Shown: positions 7,455 through 16,583, counted from the first letter of the stretch. The stretch: DNA of 43,736 nucleotides from an uncultured Hyphomicrobiales bacterium (GCA_903889985.1 CAISZN010000249.1:1-43736); one strand, 5' to 3'. The notes: generated by a model from the letters alone, not told the origin. Program-made: numbers and translations.

Positions 7455-7832
7455 TCACGAGAAGGTTGTATTCAGCGTGAATGCGATGCTGTCACCCGAG
7501 GCCAGGTTGACGACCGAGAAGTCGGCATAGATGTCCATGTTGCCGCCGGTCGGAGGCGAGCCAGTTCCGACCGCATCGAACGCGCCGACCTCGGTGATGG
7601 CGCGAGTGCCAGCAGCCGTGATGGTGGCAACGAGACGCAACGTGTCGCTAGTGACGGTCGTTGTCTGCTGAGAGGCAGTAGCCGAGGCCCGGCTTTCGGT
7701 CGTGGTGGTCGTGGTGACCACGTTGGCCGTGGCAGCGGCAGCCGAGCCAGTGCCCCACTGAAGCCACCACGAAGCGGCGGCGAGAAGGGATGTGACGCGG
7801 GCGAGGCCAGCATTCTGAACGCGAGCAGTCAT
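7455..7832 (-). CDS. tail-cassette protein, Thr/Ala-rich
   Basis: The 125-residue protein has a helical start (LARVTSLLAAASWWLQWGTG), a Thr-rich linker with seven consecutive Thr and a beta-rich C-terminus (DIYADFSVVNLASGDSIAFT). The C-terminal part looks like the distal domains of phage fibre proteins. No enzymatic motif is present. Probably a small virion protein of the host-recognition cassette. Confidence 0.6.
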   Translation of the reverse strand: MTARVQNAGLARVTSLLAAASWWLQWGTGSAAAATANVVTTTTTTESRASATASQQTTTVTSDTLRLVATITAAGTRAITEVGAFDAVGTGSPPTGGNMDIYADFSVVNLASGDSIAFTLNTTFS

Positions 7833-7844
7833 TCAATTCTCCTA

Positions 7845-8045
7845 TTAAACGGGGATTGTCTTTTTCAGCCTCTTGGCGATCTGAAACCGAAGCTGCTTGG
7901 GGTGGAGCAGATACCAAGCCCACACCCGGACATGGTTCCTGTGCCAGTAGGCAATCGCGCCAAGATCCTCGACGGTGCCATCGGCGCGCGTGATTACAGC
8001 CGAGAGGGTACGTTCCCTCGGGCGAAGGTTGATGTCGGAATTCAT
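7845..8045 (-). CDS. hypothetical basic small protein
   Basis: This 66-residue protein is basic and aromatic (AIAYWHRNHVRVWAWYLL, RFQIAKRLKKTIPV). It is unlike its Ala/Thr-rich fibre neighbours. No domain is recognised. The position inside the fibre cassette suggests an assembly helper or an unrelated accessory gene. Confidence 0.55.
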   Translation of the reverse strand: MNSDINLRPRERTLSAVITRADGTVEDLGAIAYWHRNHVRVWAWYLLHPKQLRFQIAKRLKKTIPV

Positions 8046-8058
8046 CTAGGTTCCCTGA

Positions 8059-8541
8059 TTAGAGAGCTGCGGCCTCTGTGAAGGCCTGATCGACCGAAGC
8101 CGTAATCCCAAGCCCAGCCCAGAGCATCGCAATGAACGGGTCGTCGTGCTTGAAGGTCGTCGCGCGGTCCCAATAGGCCAGAGCCGTGAGCCGCTGCGTG
8201 GTGTCCGAGATCGACGCGATCAGCGCCCGCACGTCAGCATCGCCCTTGCCGTGGCCAGCGAGCCAAAGAAGGGCTTGCAGAGGGGTGATGGATGGGACGT
8301 TCACCGGCACGTCGATGAAGGTTGAGACGCAAGTGACCACGCCGTTCACGCGGGCGAAGGAATAGCTAGTGCGTATCTTCCCAGCCGGGCATTGGTCTGG
8401 AAAAACACGATGGCAGTTGTGTGCCGCCAGATAGTCATCGTCGCAGATGTCGAAGTTGGCAAATGGGATGACGAGGTCGCCCGTGTTGAGATCGCCCATG
8501 ACCTCGGTGAAGGTGTCTTGCGGGTTTTCATAGACGATCAT
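8059..8541 (-). CDS. hypothetical fibre-associated protein
   Basis: The 160-residue soluble-looking protein has several Cys (DICDDDYL, HNCHRVF, PDQCP, VTCVST) in the N-terminal half and helical sequence after about residue 90. Its start shares ATGA with the stop of the fibre gene upstream (8538), so the two are probably translationally coupled. Partner or chaperone of that fibre is a reasonable inference. No family is recognised. Confidence 0.6.
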   Translation of the reverse strand: MIVYENPQDTFTEVMGDLNTGDLVIPFANFDICDDDYLAAHNCHRVFPDQCPAGKIRTSYSFARVNGVVTCVSTFIDVPVNVPSITPLQALLWLAGHGKGDADVRALIASISDTTQRLTALAYWDRATTFKHDDPFIAMLWAGLGITASVDQAFTEAAAL

Positions 8542-9470
8542 GTCATTGGACCTTTGCGGATGGCCATTCCGATGTAGGACTGAGACGCTGACAACCCGCT
8601 GAAGGTTATGCCAGTCGATGTGGGAGTGCCGTAGTCAGTTACGCCATCCCCAGCGGTTGTATTCATTGCGAGCGTGTAATCTGCGCCTGATGACCACCAA
8701 AGCCGGGATTGATCAAGAAAGATCCAATTGCCGGTAGTAGTTGTCGCCTTAAACAGCACGCATTGAGGTTCCCATCCTAGTGTCACTGAGGCGTTTCCAG
8801 AACCGTCAGTGGTGAAGCCGAAGCATTGGATTAGACCGTTGGTCGTATCCGGATCATGCGCAAAAAGATAAGCGATATAGTTGACGCTTATGGTGTTCCC
8901 ATTGTTGACAATGGCCGGTGTGAATGTTGTGGAGTTGAATGTTGATTCATAAGACGTTGAGGCGGTTGAAAGGGCGGCGTTTGTCGCCTGCAAGCCACCC
9001 GACAAGATCCAAACAGACTTTGTTCCTGCGCCATCGCGCGCAAGCACGTTCCACATATCCGATGCCGACGTTTTCTTGATCAGGATAAACCCCGGCGCAA
9101 TCCCCAACGGATGCGCAACGGTTCGACCGAAATCTGAATCGCCCGTTCCGGTGTAGGCAACCGCACAGCAGAACTTGGAAATCTGCTTGAACCGCAGCAA
9201 GAGGGCGTTCCCAGAGCCAAGGCCACCCGCATAGGTGATGAATGACCCTTGAGCTGCCGTTGAATCAGAAGCCAGTGTGTTAGAAAGGCCGCGCGCGCTG
9301 TCACGCCATATCCAGGAGTTCGTATTGACCCGGCTCTTGCCGATGAGCAAGTCCCATCCTGTTGTGCTAAGGGCGTCGAGATTGGCAGCCGTGTCCGCTG
9401 TGATGCTGAACACGTCCTGAATTTTCGTGCTGTTTCCGGAAATCAGGCCAAGGCGACCGGCGACATACAT
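8538..9470 (-). CDS. tail fibre-like protein
   Basis: The 310-residue protein resembles a class of phage fibre proteins with repeated motifs of the type SFxTYAGxGxGNALLLRFK, GIAPGFILIKKTS and LGWEPQCVLFKATTTTGNW. Two such modules are visible: LGIAPGFILIKKTSASDMWNV and LGWEPQCVLFKATTTTGNWIF. This suggests a duplicated beta domain. It starts where the collagen-like fibre gene ends. It is probably a receptor-binding or shaft protein. Confidence 0.7.
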   Translation of the reverse strand: MYVAGRLGLISGNSTKIQDVFSITADTAANLDALSTTGWDLLIGKSRVNTNSWIWRDSARGLSNTLASDSTAAQGSFITYAGGLGSGNALLLRFKQISKFCCAVAYTGTGDSDFGRTVAHPLGIAPGFILIKKTSASDMWNVLARDGAGTKSVWILSGGLQATNAALSTASTSYESTFNSTTFTPAIVNNGNTISVNYIAYLFAHDPDTTNGLIQCFGFTTDGSGNASVTLGWEPQCVLFKATTTTGNWIFLDQSRLWWSSGADYTLAMNTTAGDGVTDYGTPTSTGITFSGLSASQSYIGMAIRKGPMT

Positions 9471-11233
9471 CAGGCAGCAGCCTTCTGGATCGAGTAAAGG
9501 ATCACGTTCGTAGCGACCACTTCGTAATAGAGGTAGTCGTTTTTGCTGGCAGTCGTGGTCAAGGCGATGGCCGTGCCGCCCGCCGTTATCCAGTTGGTGC
9601 CATAGGTGATCAGGCGCGATCCCGTCGTGTCTTGGGCGAGTTTGATGCGCCCAGCCTGCCCGACCTTCTGGTTAGTTGGGTTGGCAAGCGTGATGTTCCC
9701 GGTCAGAGACCCGATGTCGAAGTTCACGCCGGTCGAGAAATCGAGCGTGACGGTCGCGGCATAGCTGACCGAAACTGGAACCATTCCCGCCCAGAAAGTC
9801 GCGATGCTCAGGATCTTCGAGGCTGTATTCGACAGGAACTCAGCAGTCGTGCCGATGGCCGCCGTTGCCATCATGGCGAATGTGACGACGCCAGCCGCAA
9901 TGGTTGTGGCTAAAGACCCGGCAGTCGTCGTGACGTTGCCCGTCAGGGCCGGGAACTGCGCAGCTTGCAATGTGCCGGTGACGCCTGTTGAAAGCGGCAG
10001 GCCCGTTGCATTGGTTAGCGTGAGCGAGGTCGGGGTGCCAAGGGCGCCAGAGAATGTGACCAAGCCGCTCGCGGCGTTCGTGGCATTCGCAAGGGCAGCC
10101 AGAACGCCTGTTCCCGCGCCTGACAGGCCCGTGGAGATGGGCAGTCCCGTCGCGTTCGTCAGGACGCCAGAGGCCGGAGTTCCAAGCGCCGGGGTGACCA
10201 AGGTCGGGGATGTCGCAAGCACGATACCGCCGGAGCCCGTGACGGCAGCGGCAAGCGCCGTGCCGACGCCCGTCCCGAGACCGGAGAGATTGCCAACGGT
10301 CGGCTGCGCATAGGTGACAGCGCCGGTCGTGTCGATGCCGGTTGCGAACTGGTTGGCAGCCGCCGACGAAGACTTGACGCCGCCAAGCGCCACGGAAGTC
10401 GGTGTCGGGAGACGGGCCGCAGGCAAGGTGCCCGCGCCAAGATCAGATGCAGACCCGGAGGTAGCAACAGTCGCCAGGGCTCCACCATCGGCAATCAAAT
10501 CGCCAGACGACCCGCTGAACACCGCGACATGGCCAGCAACAGGGGTGCCGGTATGCGAGACGGTGCCAGAGCCAGAGCCGGACGCGCCCGTGTCGCCCTT
10601 CGGGATGGTCAGGTTGAGGCTATAGTTCGGATTGGTCCCAGAGATGGTTGCGGAGGCGCTAGACCCCGCAGCGCCGGTCGTCACTGAGCCGATAGTCACA
10701 TTCGGTGCAGGGCCAGTCGGCCCCGTGTTGCCAATGTTTCCTTGCGGGCCAACTACCGAACCCACGTCCATCGTGGAGGTGTCCGACATCGTCAGGATCA
10801 GATGTCCTGAGCCATTGACGGTGCCAGAAACGACCGATAGGCCGTTCGTCCCGTTGGTGCCCTGCGCCACACCGCAGTCCACATTCGTGGAATTGGACAT
10901 CGTCAGGATCAGGTGCCCGTTGCCGGAATTGATCGCTGCCGACGCCACATAGAGGCCGTTGGTGCCGTTGGTGCCGTCCGCACCCTTGACAATGCCGCAG
11001 TCCAGAGTGCCGCCCGTCGAGAAGGTCAGGATCAGGTGACCCGAGCCATTCACAGACGCCCCGGATACGGACGCGCCAGGAGGTCCAGAAACACCCTGCG
11101 CGCCGCGCTTGATGGTCGCCGCGACGCCCCCCTCCACAGTGTCAGAGGTGACAGGTGCGACGCTGATGGAATATCCCGTGACAGGGACGGGGATCACGCC
11201 CTCATTGTTGGCGTCAAGGACGATTGAGGTCAT
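9470..11233 (-). CDS. tail fibre with collagen-like and beta repeats
   Basis: The 587-residue protein contains collagen-like Gly-x-y stretches (GAQGVSGPPGASVSG, GPQGNIGNTGPTGPAP). It also has three copies of a beta unit of the form NGSGHLILTxSxxxxxDxGxVxG, each followed by GTNGTNG or similar. The central part repeats TNATGLPxSTGLSGAGTGV-type units, as in phage fibre shafts. The C-terminus is beta-rich. It is probably a trimeric shaft or fibre. The downstream gene starts within its stop. Confidence 0.8.
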   Translation of the reverse strand: MTSIVLDANNEGVIPVPVTGYSISVAPVTSDTVEGGVAATIKRGAQGVSGPPGASVSGASVNGSGHLILTFSTGGTLDCGIVKGADGTNGTNGLYVASAAINSGNGHLILTMSNSTNVDCGVAQGTNGTNGLSVVSGTVNGSGHLILTMSDTSTMDVGSVVGPQGNIGNTGPTGPAPNVTIGSVTTGAAGSSASATISGTNPNYSLNLTIPKGDTGASGSGSGTVSHTGTPVAGHVAVFSGSSGDLIADGGALATVATSGSASDLGAGTLPAARLPTPTSVALGGVKSSSAAANQFATGIDTTGAVTYAQPTVGNLSGLGTGVGTALAAAVTGSGGIVLATSPTLVTPALGTPASGVLTNATGLPISTGLSGAGTGVLAALANATNAASGLVTFSGALGTPTSLTLTNATGLPLSTGVTGTLQAAQFPALTGNVTTTAGSLATTIAAGVVTFAMMATAAIGTTAEFLSNTASKILSIATFWAGMVPVSVSYAATVTLDFSTGVNFDIGSLTGNITLANPTNQKVGQAGRIKLAQDTTGSRLITYGTNWITAGGTAIALTTTASKNDYLYYEVVATNVILYSIQKAAA

Positions 11234-11820
11234 GGATTGGCGCCCTGCGAAACCTTGATCAGGCCGTAAAAGACCGGCGTGACGTTGCCGGACTTGTAGA
11301 AGTTGAGGTCATATCCGTAGAGACCGGGCAGGACCAAAGATGTGCGCGCCTTGGGAAACGCGAAGGTGATGTTCCCGTTTGCCGTAGGGGTCGCAATGTT
11401 GATCGCAGCCGCGTTGCCGTCTGAGCCATCCGAAGTGAACTGAATGATCGGACGGCGTGGGTATGCGATCTCATTTGTGCTGGGATCGAGCGTGGCGACC
11501 TCGAACTTCAAGACCCCGCCCGTCAGGTCGAGAGGCGTTGCGCCATAGGTTGTGCTGTCGCCAACCTTGACCCAGTAGCTTGATTCAGCCGCGAAGGAAG
11601 ACCCGGAAGTCCATGCCCCAACCGCCGCCGTGTTGGCGACGTAGAGGTCCCCGTTATAGGTCACCACCGACTGAGGCGATGAGGACTGATAGGACGTGGC
11701 CGCAGCCCATGCCGCTACATTGACCCACGGCGTTGTTATGCCGGGGCCATTGTAGAGGGTGAACGCGCCCGTCCAGTCCGCGTTATTGCGAACGACGAGG
11801 TCGAGGCGAGGGACTGCCAT
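11230..11820 (-). CDS. tail-cassette protein with beta domains
   Basis: The 196-residue protein has an N-terminal aromatic/Ala segment (VAAWAAATSYQ, VVTYNGDLYVANTAA), like the short chitin-binding-like modules found in fibres. The C-terminal part (LTGGVLKFEVATLD, then LPGLYGYDLNFYKSG) resembles the BppU-like fold of the 3620-3964 protein. Its end overlaps the collagen-like fibre start by 4 nt. It is probably a baseplate-fibre adaptor. Confidence 0.65.
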   Translation of the reverse strand: MAVPRLDLVVRNNADWTGAFTLYNGPGITTPWVNVAAWAAATSYQSSSPQSVVTYNGDLYVANTAAVGAWTSGSSFAAESSYWVKVGDSTTYGATPLDLTGGVLKFEVATLDPSTNEIAYPRRPIIQFTSDGSDGNAAAINIATPTANGNITFAFPKARTSLVLPGLYGYDLNFYKSGNVTPVFYGLIKVSQGANP

Positions 11821-11829
11821 ATGTGACCC

Positions 11830-12027
11830 TTATTCTTCGGGCTGGACGACCGGGGCGATAGTCCAGTGGCCAGCGTCGTCCACCGTGCTGCCGACCGTCA
11901 CGTCATCGGGGACCTCGGTGAACTGCGCCACCACGTCAGGGTGAAAGCATTCCTCGATGGTGAACCCATTGTGAGGGACGAAGACCTCGACGACGGTGCT
12001 GTTTTGGATGCGTGCATAGGTGGTCAT
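11830..12027 (-). CDS. small fibre-associated protein
   Basis: The 65-residue protein (MTTYARIQNSTVVEVF..., then ECFHPDVVAQF and VPDDV) looks like the small proteins that follow fibre genes in many phages. These often start with YAxIxNGxVVE and may act as fibre chaperones. I used the ATG at 12027, preceded by GAGGAAG. It overlaps the glycine-rich gene stop at 12035, and an upstream start at 12048 is possible. Confidence 0.7.
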   Translation of the reverse strand: MTTYARIQNSTVVEVFVPHNGFTIEECFHPDVVAQFTEVPDDVTVGSTVDDAGHWTIAPVVQPEE

Positions 12028-12034
12028 GGCTTCC

Positions 12035-13150
12035 TCACCATTCGACAATCACAAGGCCAGCGCCGCCCGCCGCGTTGGTCGTGGCTGCTGTGCCGCCTGA
12101 CGACCCGCCGCCGCCTGCGCCAATGCCGCCAGCGCCACCCGACGTGCCGGCCGTTGCAGAGGCCACACCAGTCCCGACACCACCGCCCCCGCCGCCGCCA
12201 CCGACGCCACCCGCGCCGCCGGCGCTGCTTGACCCCGTGGGAGCGCCACCGCCACCACCACCGCCGGTCCCGCCTGCCGTACCCGCGCCGGAGTTGACGC
12301 CAGCGCCACCCACACCCCGGAACTTCATGTCGGTGAAGAACCGCGCCGCGAAACTGTAGATCGTCGTGTCTTCGCCGGCAGTGCTTCCCGCGATGTTCGG
12401 GCCGCCGGGGTTCGACCCACTGGCGACACCCGCATTGCCTGCGCCCCCAGAGCCACCGCCAGAGCCAGAAAACTGGTTGGCGTTACCAGCGCCGCCGACG
12501 CCGCCGGTCCCCGCGCCGCCACCGCCACCGGCCTGCGTGGCGGACGTGTTGGTGGCGCCCGCGCCGCCAGTGAACGGACTGATGCCATTCGACCCGCCAC
12601 CACCGCCAGCCCCTGCCAAGCAAGCCGTGCCGACGCCGGGCCCGCCACCACCACCAACGCCGCCGGTCCCGCCGGTTGCAATGAACTGGCCGCCCGACCC
12701 CGCGCCACCGGCACCGCCCGTGCCACCAGTCGGCAACGATCCAGTTGTGCCTGCTCCACCGGCTGACCCGGCAGTGGCCGAAATCAGAGACCCAAACGAC
12801 GATGAACCCGTGCCGGCTGTGATGGCAAATGCGGTCCCCTGCACGACATCAACGATGCCTTGTGCAAATCCACCCCCGCCACCACCGCCACCACCCGATG
12901 CGCCGTTGTTGAAGGCAGTCGTGCCGACGCCACCCGCACCACCCGCGCCACCTGCACCAATGGTGCTGACGCGGACCTTCTTGACACCGAACGGAATGGT
13001 GAATGTCGTATTGGCCGTGAAAACAATGGCCTGCCCACGGCCAAAAATGTCCTGCCCGGCTGGGCGCTGCGTTTCGTAAAAGCCGTCCGGGAAGACGAAT
13101 TGCACGCGCTGAGAGATTGGGAAGCCAAGTCCCGAGTCGCCACGGTTCAT
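12035..13150 (-). CDS. glycine-rich distal tail adhesin-like protein
   Basis: This 371-residue protein has an N-terminal beta domain (FVFPDGFYETQRPAG, FTIPFGVKKVRV) followed by about 280 residues dominated by Gly runs and GGxGG motifs. It ends in GGAGLVIVEW, a typical end for glycine-rich phage tail proteins. Polyglycine-II helical bundles occur in the tip adhesins of some T4-like phages, so a tip receptor-binding role is plausible. I chose the ATG at 13150, which overlaps the previous stop codon (TAATG). The ORF-track start at 13213 is less likely. Confidence 0.75.
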   Translation of the reverse strand: MNRGDSGLGFPISQRVQFVFPDGFYETQRPAGQDIFGRGQAIVFTANTTFTIPFGVKKVRVSTIGAGGAGGAGGVGTTAFNNGASGGGGGGGGGFAQGIVDVVQGTAFAITAGTGSSSFGSLISATAGSAGGAGTTGSLPTGGTGGAGGAGSGGQFIATGGTGGVGGGGGPGVGTACLAGAGGGGGSNGISPFTGGAGATNTSATQAGGGGGAGTGGVGGAGNANQFSGSGGGSGGAGNAGVASGSNPGGPNIAGSTAGEDTTIYSFAARFFTDMKFRGVGGAGVNSGAGTAGGTGGGGGGGAPTGSSSAGGAGGVGGGGGGGGVGTGVASATAGTSGGAGGIGAGGGGSSGGTAATTNAAGGAGLVIVEW

Positions 13151-13566
13151 TAGAAGTTTCCTCCGTGCGCAGTGACGCAGATGCCGCCGCCGCCCTGCGT
13201 GTCGTTGACACACACTTCAAGGGTGCTGCCCGACGGAAGAAGGAGCGGCATCACGTCGGGCGTGTTCACGGCTTCAAGAGATGCTTGCCATACGGGCGTC
13301 ACGCCCGCTGCCGGGGTGACCGCCGGAAGCGGAAATTCTTTCCAAATGCGGAAGGTGGAGCTTGTCTTGATAAAAAACCGAACAAAAGAAGCCGTCGTCG
13401 CGCCAACTGCGCACATGCTGATGCGCTCAATGCGCGCCCCGTTCGATCCGGGCGTCACGACGGTCTGATTGTTCGTCGGGCTGGTGCGGGACGTGTCGCC
13501 CGTCGCCACGACTGCGGATGACGCGAAGATCGCGCCATTGGCATAGTTTGGAGTGCCGGATGCCAT
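13150..13566 (-). CDS. putative tail-tip or fibre-adaptor protein
   Basis: The 138-residue protein is probably beta-rich (IERISMCAVGATTASFVRFFI, FRIWKEFPLP, GSTLEVCVND) and ends in GGGGICVTAHGGNF. It could be an adaptor that carries the glycine-rich adhesin encoded immediately downstream with an overlapping TAATG. No family name is claimed. Confidence 0.65.
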   Translation of the reverse strand: MASGTPNYANGAIFASSAVVATGDTSRTSPTNNQTVVTPGSNGARIERISMCAVGATTASFVRFFIKTSSTFRIWKEFPLPAVTPAAGVTPVWQASLEAVNTPDVMPLLLPSGSTLEVCVNDTQGGGGICVTAHGGNF

Positions 13567-13581
13567 AGATGGGGTCCTTCA

Positions 13582-13612
13582 AAGAAAAAAGCCCCGGTTT
13601 CCCGAGGCCTTT
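13582..13612 (-). terminator. rho-independent terminator
   Basis: On the minus strand AAAGGCCTCGG, loop GAAA and CCGGGGCTTTTTTC form an 11-bp stem with two G-U pairs and a U-tract. It lies 27 nt after the 978-residue fibre gene, separating it from the adhesin group. Confidence 0.85.
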
Positions 13613-13638
13613 GCGCGTGATTGAGGGTTGGCAGGAGG

Positions 13639-16575
13639 CTATTGAAGCCACCCGATCTGATAGGCGATGGCTGAAGCGGTATCGACAACCGCTTGCGCCC
13701 AGAAGTTAGTTCCATCGCTAGAAATGGTCACGGTCTGCAAAGGGGCCAGCACGAAATTGCCTGCCGTGACGTTGTTCAATTTGATCGAGCCCTGTGCCGC
13801 GATGGTATAGAGCGCCGTCGCATCAATGTTCTGAATCGTCACCAACCAGCCATTTATCGGGGCGGTCGCCTGCAACAAGTCCGACATGGCTGCGCCGGAG
13901 TTCGAACGCTGCTTCAAAAGCCCTCGATCGGTCGAAACGAAAGTGTAATTCGTGCCGGTCTGGACCGATGACGGTTCCGCAATTTCGAGTGCCCCGGTGC
14001 CAGGATCAGCGATAGTCTGGCCGGTGTTCTTGAGGCTGGCCGTTCCCATTTCAGTCGCAGTCAACTGAAATTGAGTGCCGTCATAGGTGACGGTGTAGAT
14101 TTCATTGGTGATGATTTCACCACCAGCGAGCGCCGTTGGTCCTGATGGGCCATCCTTCAAGACGCTCTTTGCGCCAAGTCCGGACACGTTCAGGGTCAGG
14201 GCCCCGCTGTTGCTGAACCCAGACTGGAAGCTAATGCGCAGCCCGGTTGTGTAAGCCGTGATCGCAGGCGTCGGGCTGATGGTCTGCACATTGGCCGCTC
14301 CACCCGATGTCCCTCCCCAGATGTTGAGGTTGGAGAAAGGAGCGGCGAGCGTCCAGAAGTTCGCGCCGTCGCTGATGATCGTGACAGTCTGAAGCGGCGA
14401 CAGCACAATGCTGCCTGTGGTCACGTTGTTGAGTTTCAACGAGCCTTGGGCTGCAACGCTATACGAGGCAGTTGCGTCAATGTTCTGGATTGTTACCAGC
14501 CAGCCGTTCGTCGGCGCTGCTGCGGGCAACAGATCGGACATCGCAACGCCCGAATTGCTGCGCTGCTTCACCAAGCCTCGATCAGCCGTGACGAAGGTGT
14601 AATTCGCGCCCGTTTGCGTCGAGGCGGGTTCCGCGATCTCAAGCGCACCCGTACCGGGATCAACCACGGTCACGCCGGTATTCTTGAGGGACGACGTGCC
14701 CATTTCCGTTGCGGTCAACTGGAACTGAGTTCCATCGTAAGTGACCGTGTAGATTTCGTTGACGACGACCTCGCCCCCGGCCAGTGCAATTGGGCCTGAC
14801 GGGCCGTCCTTGTACACGTTCTTTGCGCCAAGCCCGCTGATGTTGAGTGTCAGGGCACTAGTGTTGCTGAATCCAGCTATGAAGCTGATGCGCATACCCG
14901 TGGTATATGCCGTGATGGATGGTGTTGGCGTCAAGGTCTGGACGTTCGCCGCCCCAGCCGAGGTTCCGCCCCAAGTGCCAACCGCGACGAAAGGAGCTGC
15001 CTGCGTCCAGTAGCCTGTCCCGTCGCTGACGATTGTAACGGTCTGCAACGGGGACAATGAAACGCTGCCCGTTGTGACGTTGTTCAGCTTCAGAGCCCCT
15101 TGCGCCGCGACCGTATAGTTTGCCGTCGCGTCGATATTCTGGATCGTCACCATCCAGCCATTTGCCGGGGCAGTGGCGGGCAGAAGATCGGACATTGCCG
15201 TGCCCGAGTTGCTGCGCTGCTTGAACAGGCCCCTGTCCGTGGTGGTGAATGTATAACCCGTGCCGGTCTGCGTCGAAGCGGGCTCGGAGATTTCAAGGGC
15301 ACCAGTGCCAGGATCTACGACTGTGACGCCCGTGTTCTTCAGGCTTGATGTGCCCATCTCGGTCGCAGTGAGCTGGAACTGCGTGCCGTCATAGGTGATA
15401 GTGTAAATCTCGTTTGCGACGATTTCGCCGCCAGCAAGAGCGGTCGGGCCTGCGGGACCATCCTTATAGACGTTCTTGGCCCCCTTGCCCGAGACGTTGA
15501 TGGTCAGGCTGGCGGTGTTTGTAAACCCGGCCTGAAAGCTGATGCGCAGGCCCGTCGTATAGGACGAGATCGCCGGAGTGGGCGTGAGCGTCTGAACATT
15601 GGCCGACCCGCCCGATGTACCAGCCCAGATGCCAGAATAGCCGAGCAGGATCGGGGTCCATACCGCCGTCGAGGTCGTGCCGGTCGAGGTGCAGATCCAC
15701 AGGACGCTTTCGGTTGTGTCCATGCAGAAGGACGCCGCCGATGTGCCAGCCACCGCCGCGTTGCCTGCCACATTCCCGTTCGGGTTGCCTGCAAAGGCCT
15801 GCATGGCAGGGATGGTGCCAAGAACGTCCGAGGCGAAAAGGTTCGCCATCGGAAGCTGGCCCTGCACTTCGGCAGCACTGTTGAGCTGGATCTTCGGCGC
15901 GTGGCCGGGCGTGCCCTTGTGATGCTGGTTCAACAGGCCAGCGAGGAACGGCGCCGACGAATGGGCCGTGATGCGCCCCGCGTTCGGGGTGGTATCGCCC
16001 GTGCGCATTTCCACGACCCACAGAGGCGTATAGCCGCTATCAGCCGAAGGCGTGGTCTGCGATCCGGTGGTGGCTGCTGTGCCCGCCTTCACCTGCAAAG
16101 TGATCTGGCCAGACCGCACGGTGAATTGCGTGCTGCCAGAGCCGCCAGAGCCCTGAAGATAAACCGCCGGGTTGGCCGAGTTGTAATACATCAGCACGAC
16201 CGGGGTCGTGTCCACTTCCTGAAACTTCGCCTCGATCAGATAGTTGATCGACTGCCCAGCAGATCCCGGTGCGGCAAAGCCTGTCAGGTTTACGGTGCCA
16301 AGCTGCAAGCCCTGCTTGAGGACCTGGTTGGTCGTGTTGAGGGACAGAGACCCATAGGACGTATCGTCCACGTTGGCGAGGCTGTAGAAAGCCCCCGCTG
16401 CAATGTTGATGGTGGTGCCGCTGCCAGCGGTCGCCGTCAGGCCGGATGCCATGGTGGACGTGCCACCAAGCACCGACTGCGTGAGCCACGCCAGGCCGAT
16501 CATGGCGGCCCGCTCGAATACAAGCAGATCGGCGGAACGTGGGTTCTGGCCCGAGTAGATTATGCTGCGGTCCAT
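13639..16575 (-). CDS. large tail fibre with three 219-residue repeats
   Basis: The 978-residue protein follows the gpI-like gene, where myophages usually encode the main tail fibre. About 300 N-terminal residues form the probable baseplate-binding part (MDRSIIYSGQNPRSADLL). Then come three near-identical repeats of about 219 residues, each beginning W(A/G)GTS(G/A)G(S/A)ANVQ and containing NVSGxGAKxVxKDGP and RGLxKQRSNSGxAMSDLL. A short C-terminal tail ends in IGWLQ. It probably forms a trimeric fibre that contacts the host surface. No autocleavage or enzyme motif was seen. Confidence 0.85.
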   Translation of the reverse strand: MDRSIIYSGQNPRSADLLVFERAAMIGLAWLTQSVLGGTSTMASGLTATAGSGTTINIAAGAFYSLANVDDTSYGSLSLNTTNQVLKQGLQLGTVNLTGFAAPGSAGQSINYLIEAKFQEVDTTPVVLMYYNSANPAVYLQGSGGSGSTQFTVRSGQITLQVKAGTAATTGSQTTPSADSGYTPLWVVEMRTGDTTPNAGRITAHSSAPFLAGLLNQHHKGTPGHAPKIQLNSAAEVQGQLPMANLFASDVLGTIPAMQAFAGNPNGNVAGNAAVAGTSAASFCMDTTESVLWICTSTGTTSTAVWTPILLGYSGIWAGTSGGSANVQTLTPTPAISSYTTGLRISFQAGFTNTASLTINVSGKGAKNVYKDGPAGPTALAGGEIVANEIYTITYDGTQFQLTATEMGTSSLKNTGVTVVDPGTGALEISEPASTQTGTGYTFTTTDRGLFKQRSNSGTAMSDLLPATAPANGWMVTIQNIDATANYTVAAQGALKLNNVTTGSVSLSPLQTVTIVSDGTGYWTQAAPFVAVGTWGGTSAGAANVQTLTPTPSITAYTTGMRISFIAGFSNTSALTLNISGLGAKNVYKDGPSGPIALAGGEVVVNEIYTVTYDGTQFQLTATEMGTSSLKNTGVTVVDPGTGALEIAEPASTQTGANYTFVTADRGLVKQRSNSGVAMSDLLPAAAPTNGWLVTIQNIDATASYSVAAQGSLKLNNVTTGSIVLSPLQTVTIISDGANFWTLAAPFSNLNIWGGTSGGAANVQTISPTPAITAYTTGLRISFQSGFSNSGALTLNVSGLGAKSVLKDGPSGPTALAGGEIITNEIYTVTYDGTQFQLTATEMGTASLKNTGQTIADPGTGALEIAEPSSVQTGTNYTFVSTDRGLLKQRSNSGAAMSDLLQATAPINGWLVTIQNIDATALYTIAAQGSIKLNNVTAGNFVLAPLQTVTISSDGTNFWAQAVVDTASAIAYQIGWLQ
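13661..15632 (-). repeat. three tandem 657-bp coding repeats
   Basis: The units start near 15632, 14975 and 14318 on the minus strand, at a spacing of 657 bp (219 codons). The protein copies are far more alike than the DNA, which shows many synonymous changes, so the duplication is not recent. Confidence 0.75.
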
Positions 16576-16583
16576 CGTAATCC

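Noticed and set aside
12012-13079. Plus-strand proline-rich ORFs opposite the glycine-rich gene
   Set aside because: Poly-Pro is simply the complement of poly-Gly codons. They have no operon context on that strand.
13661-15632. Long tandem repeats as a possible CRISPR or phase-variable array
   Set aside because: The units are 657 bp, in frame and coding, with no short repeat-spacer pattern.
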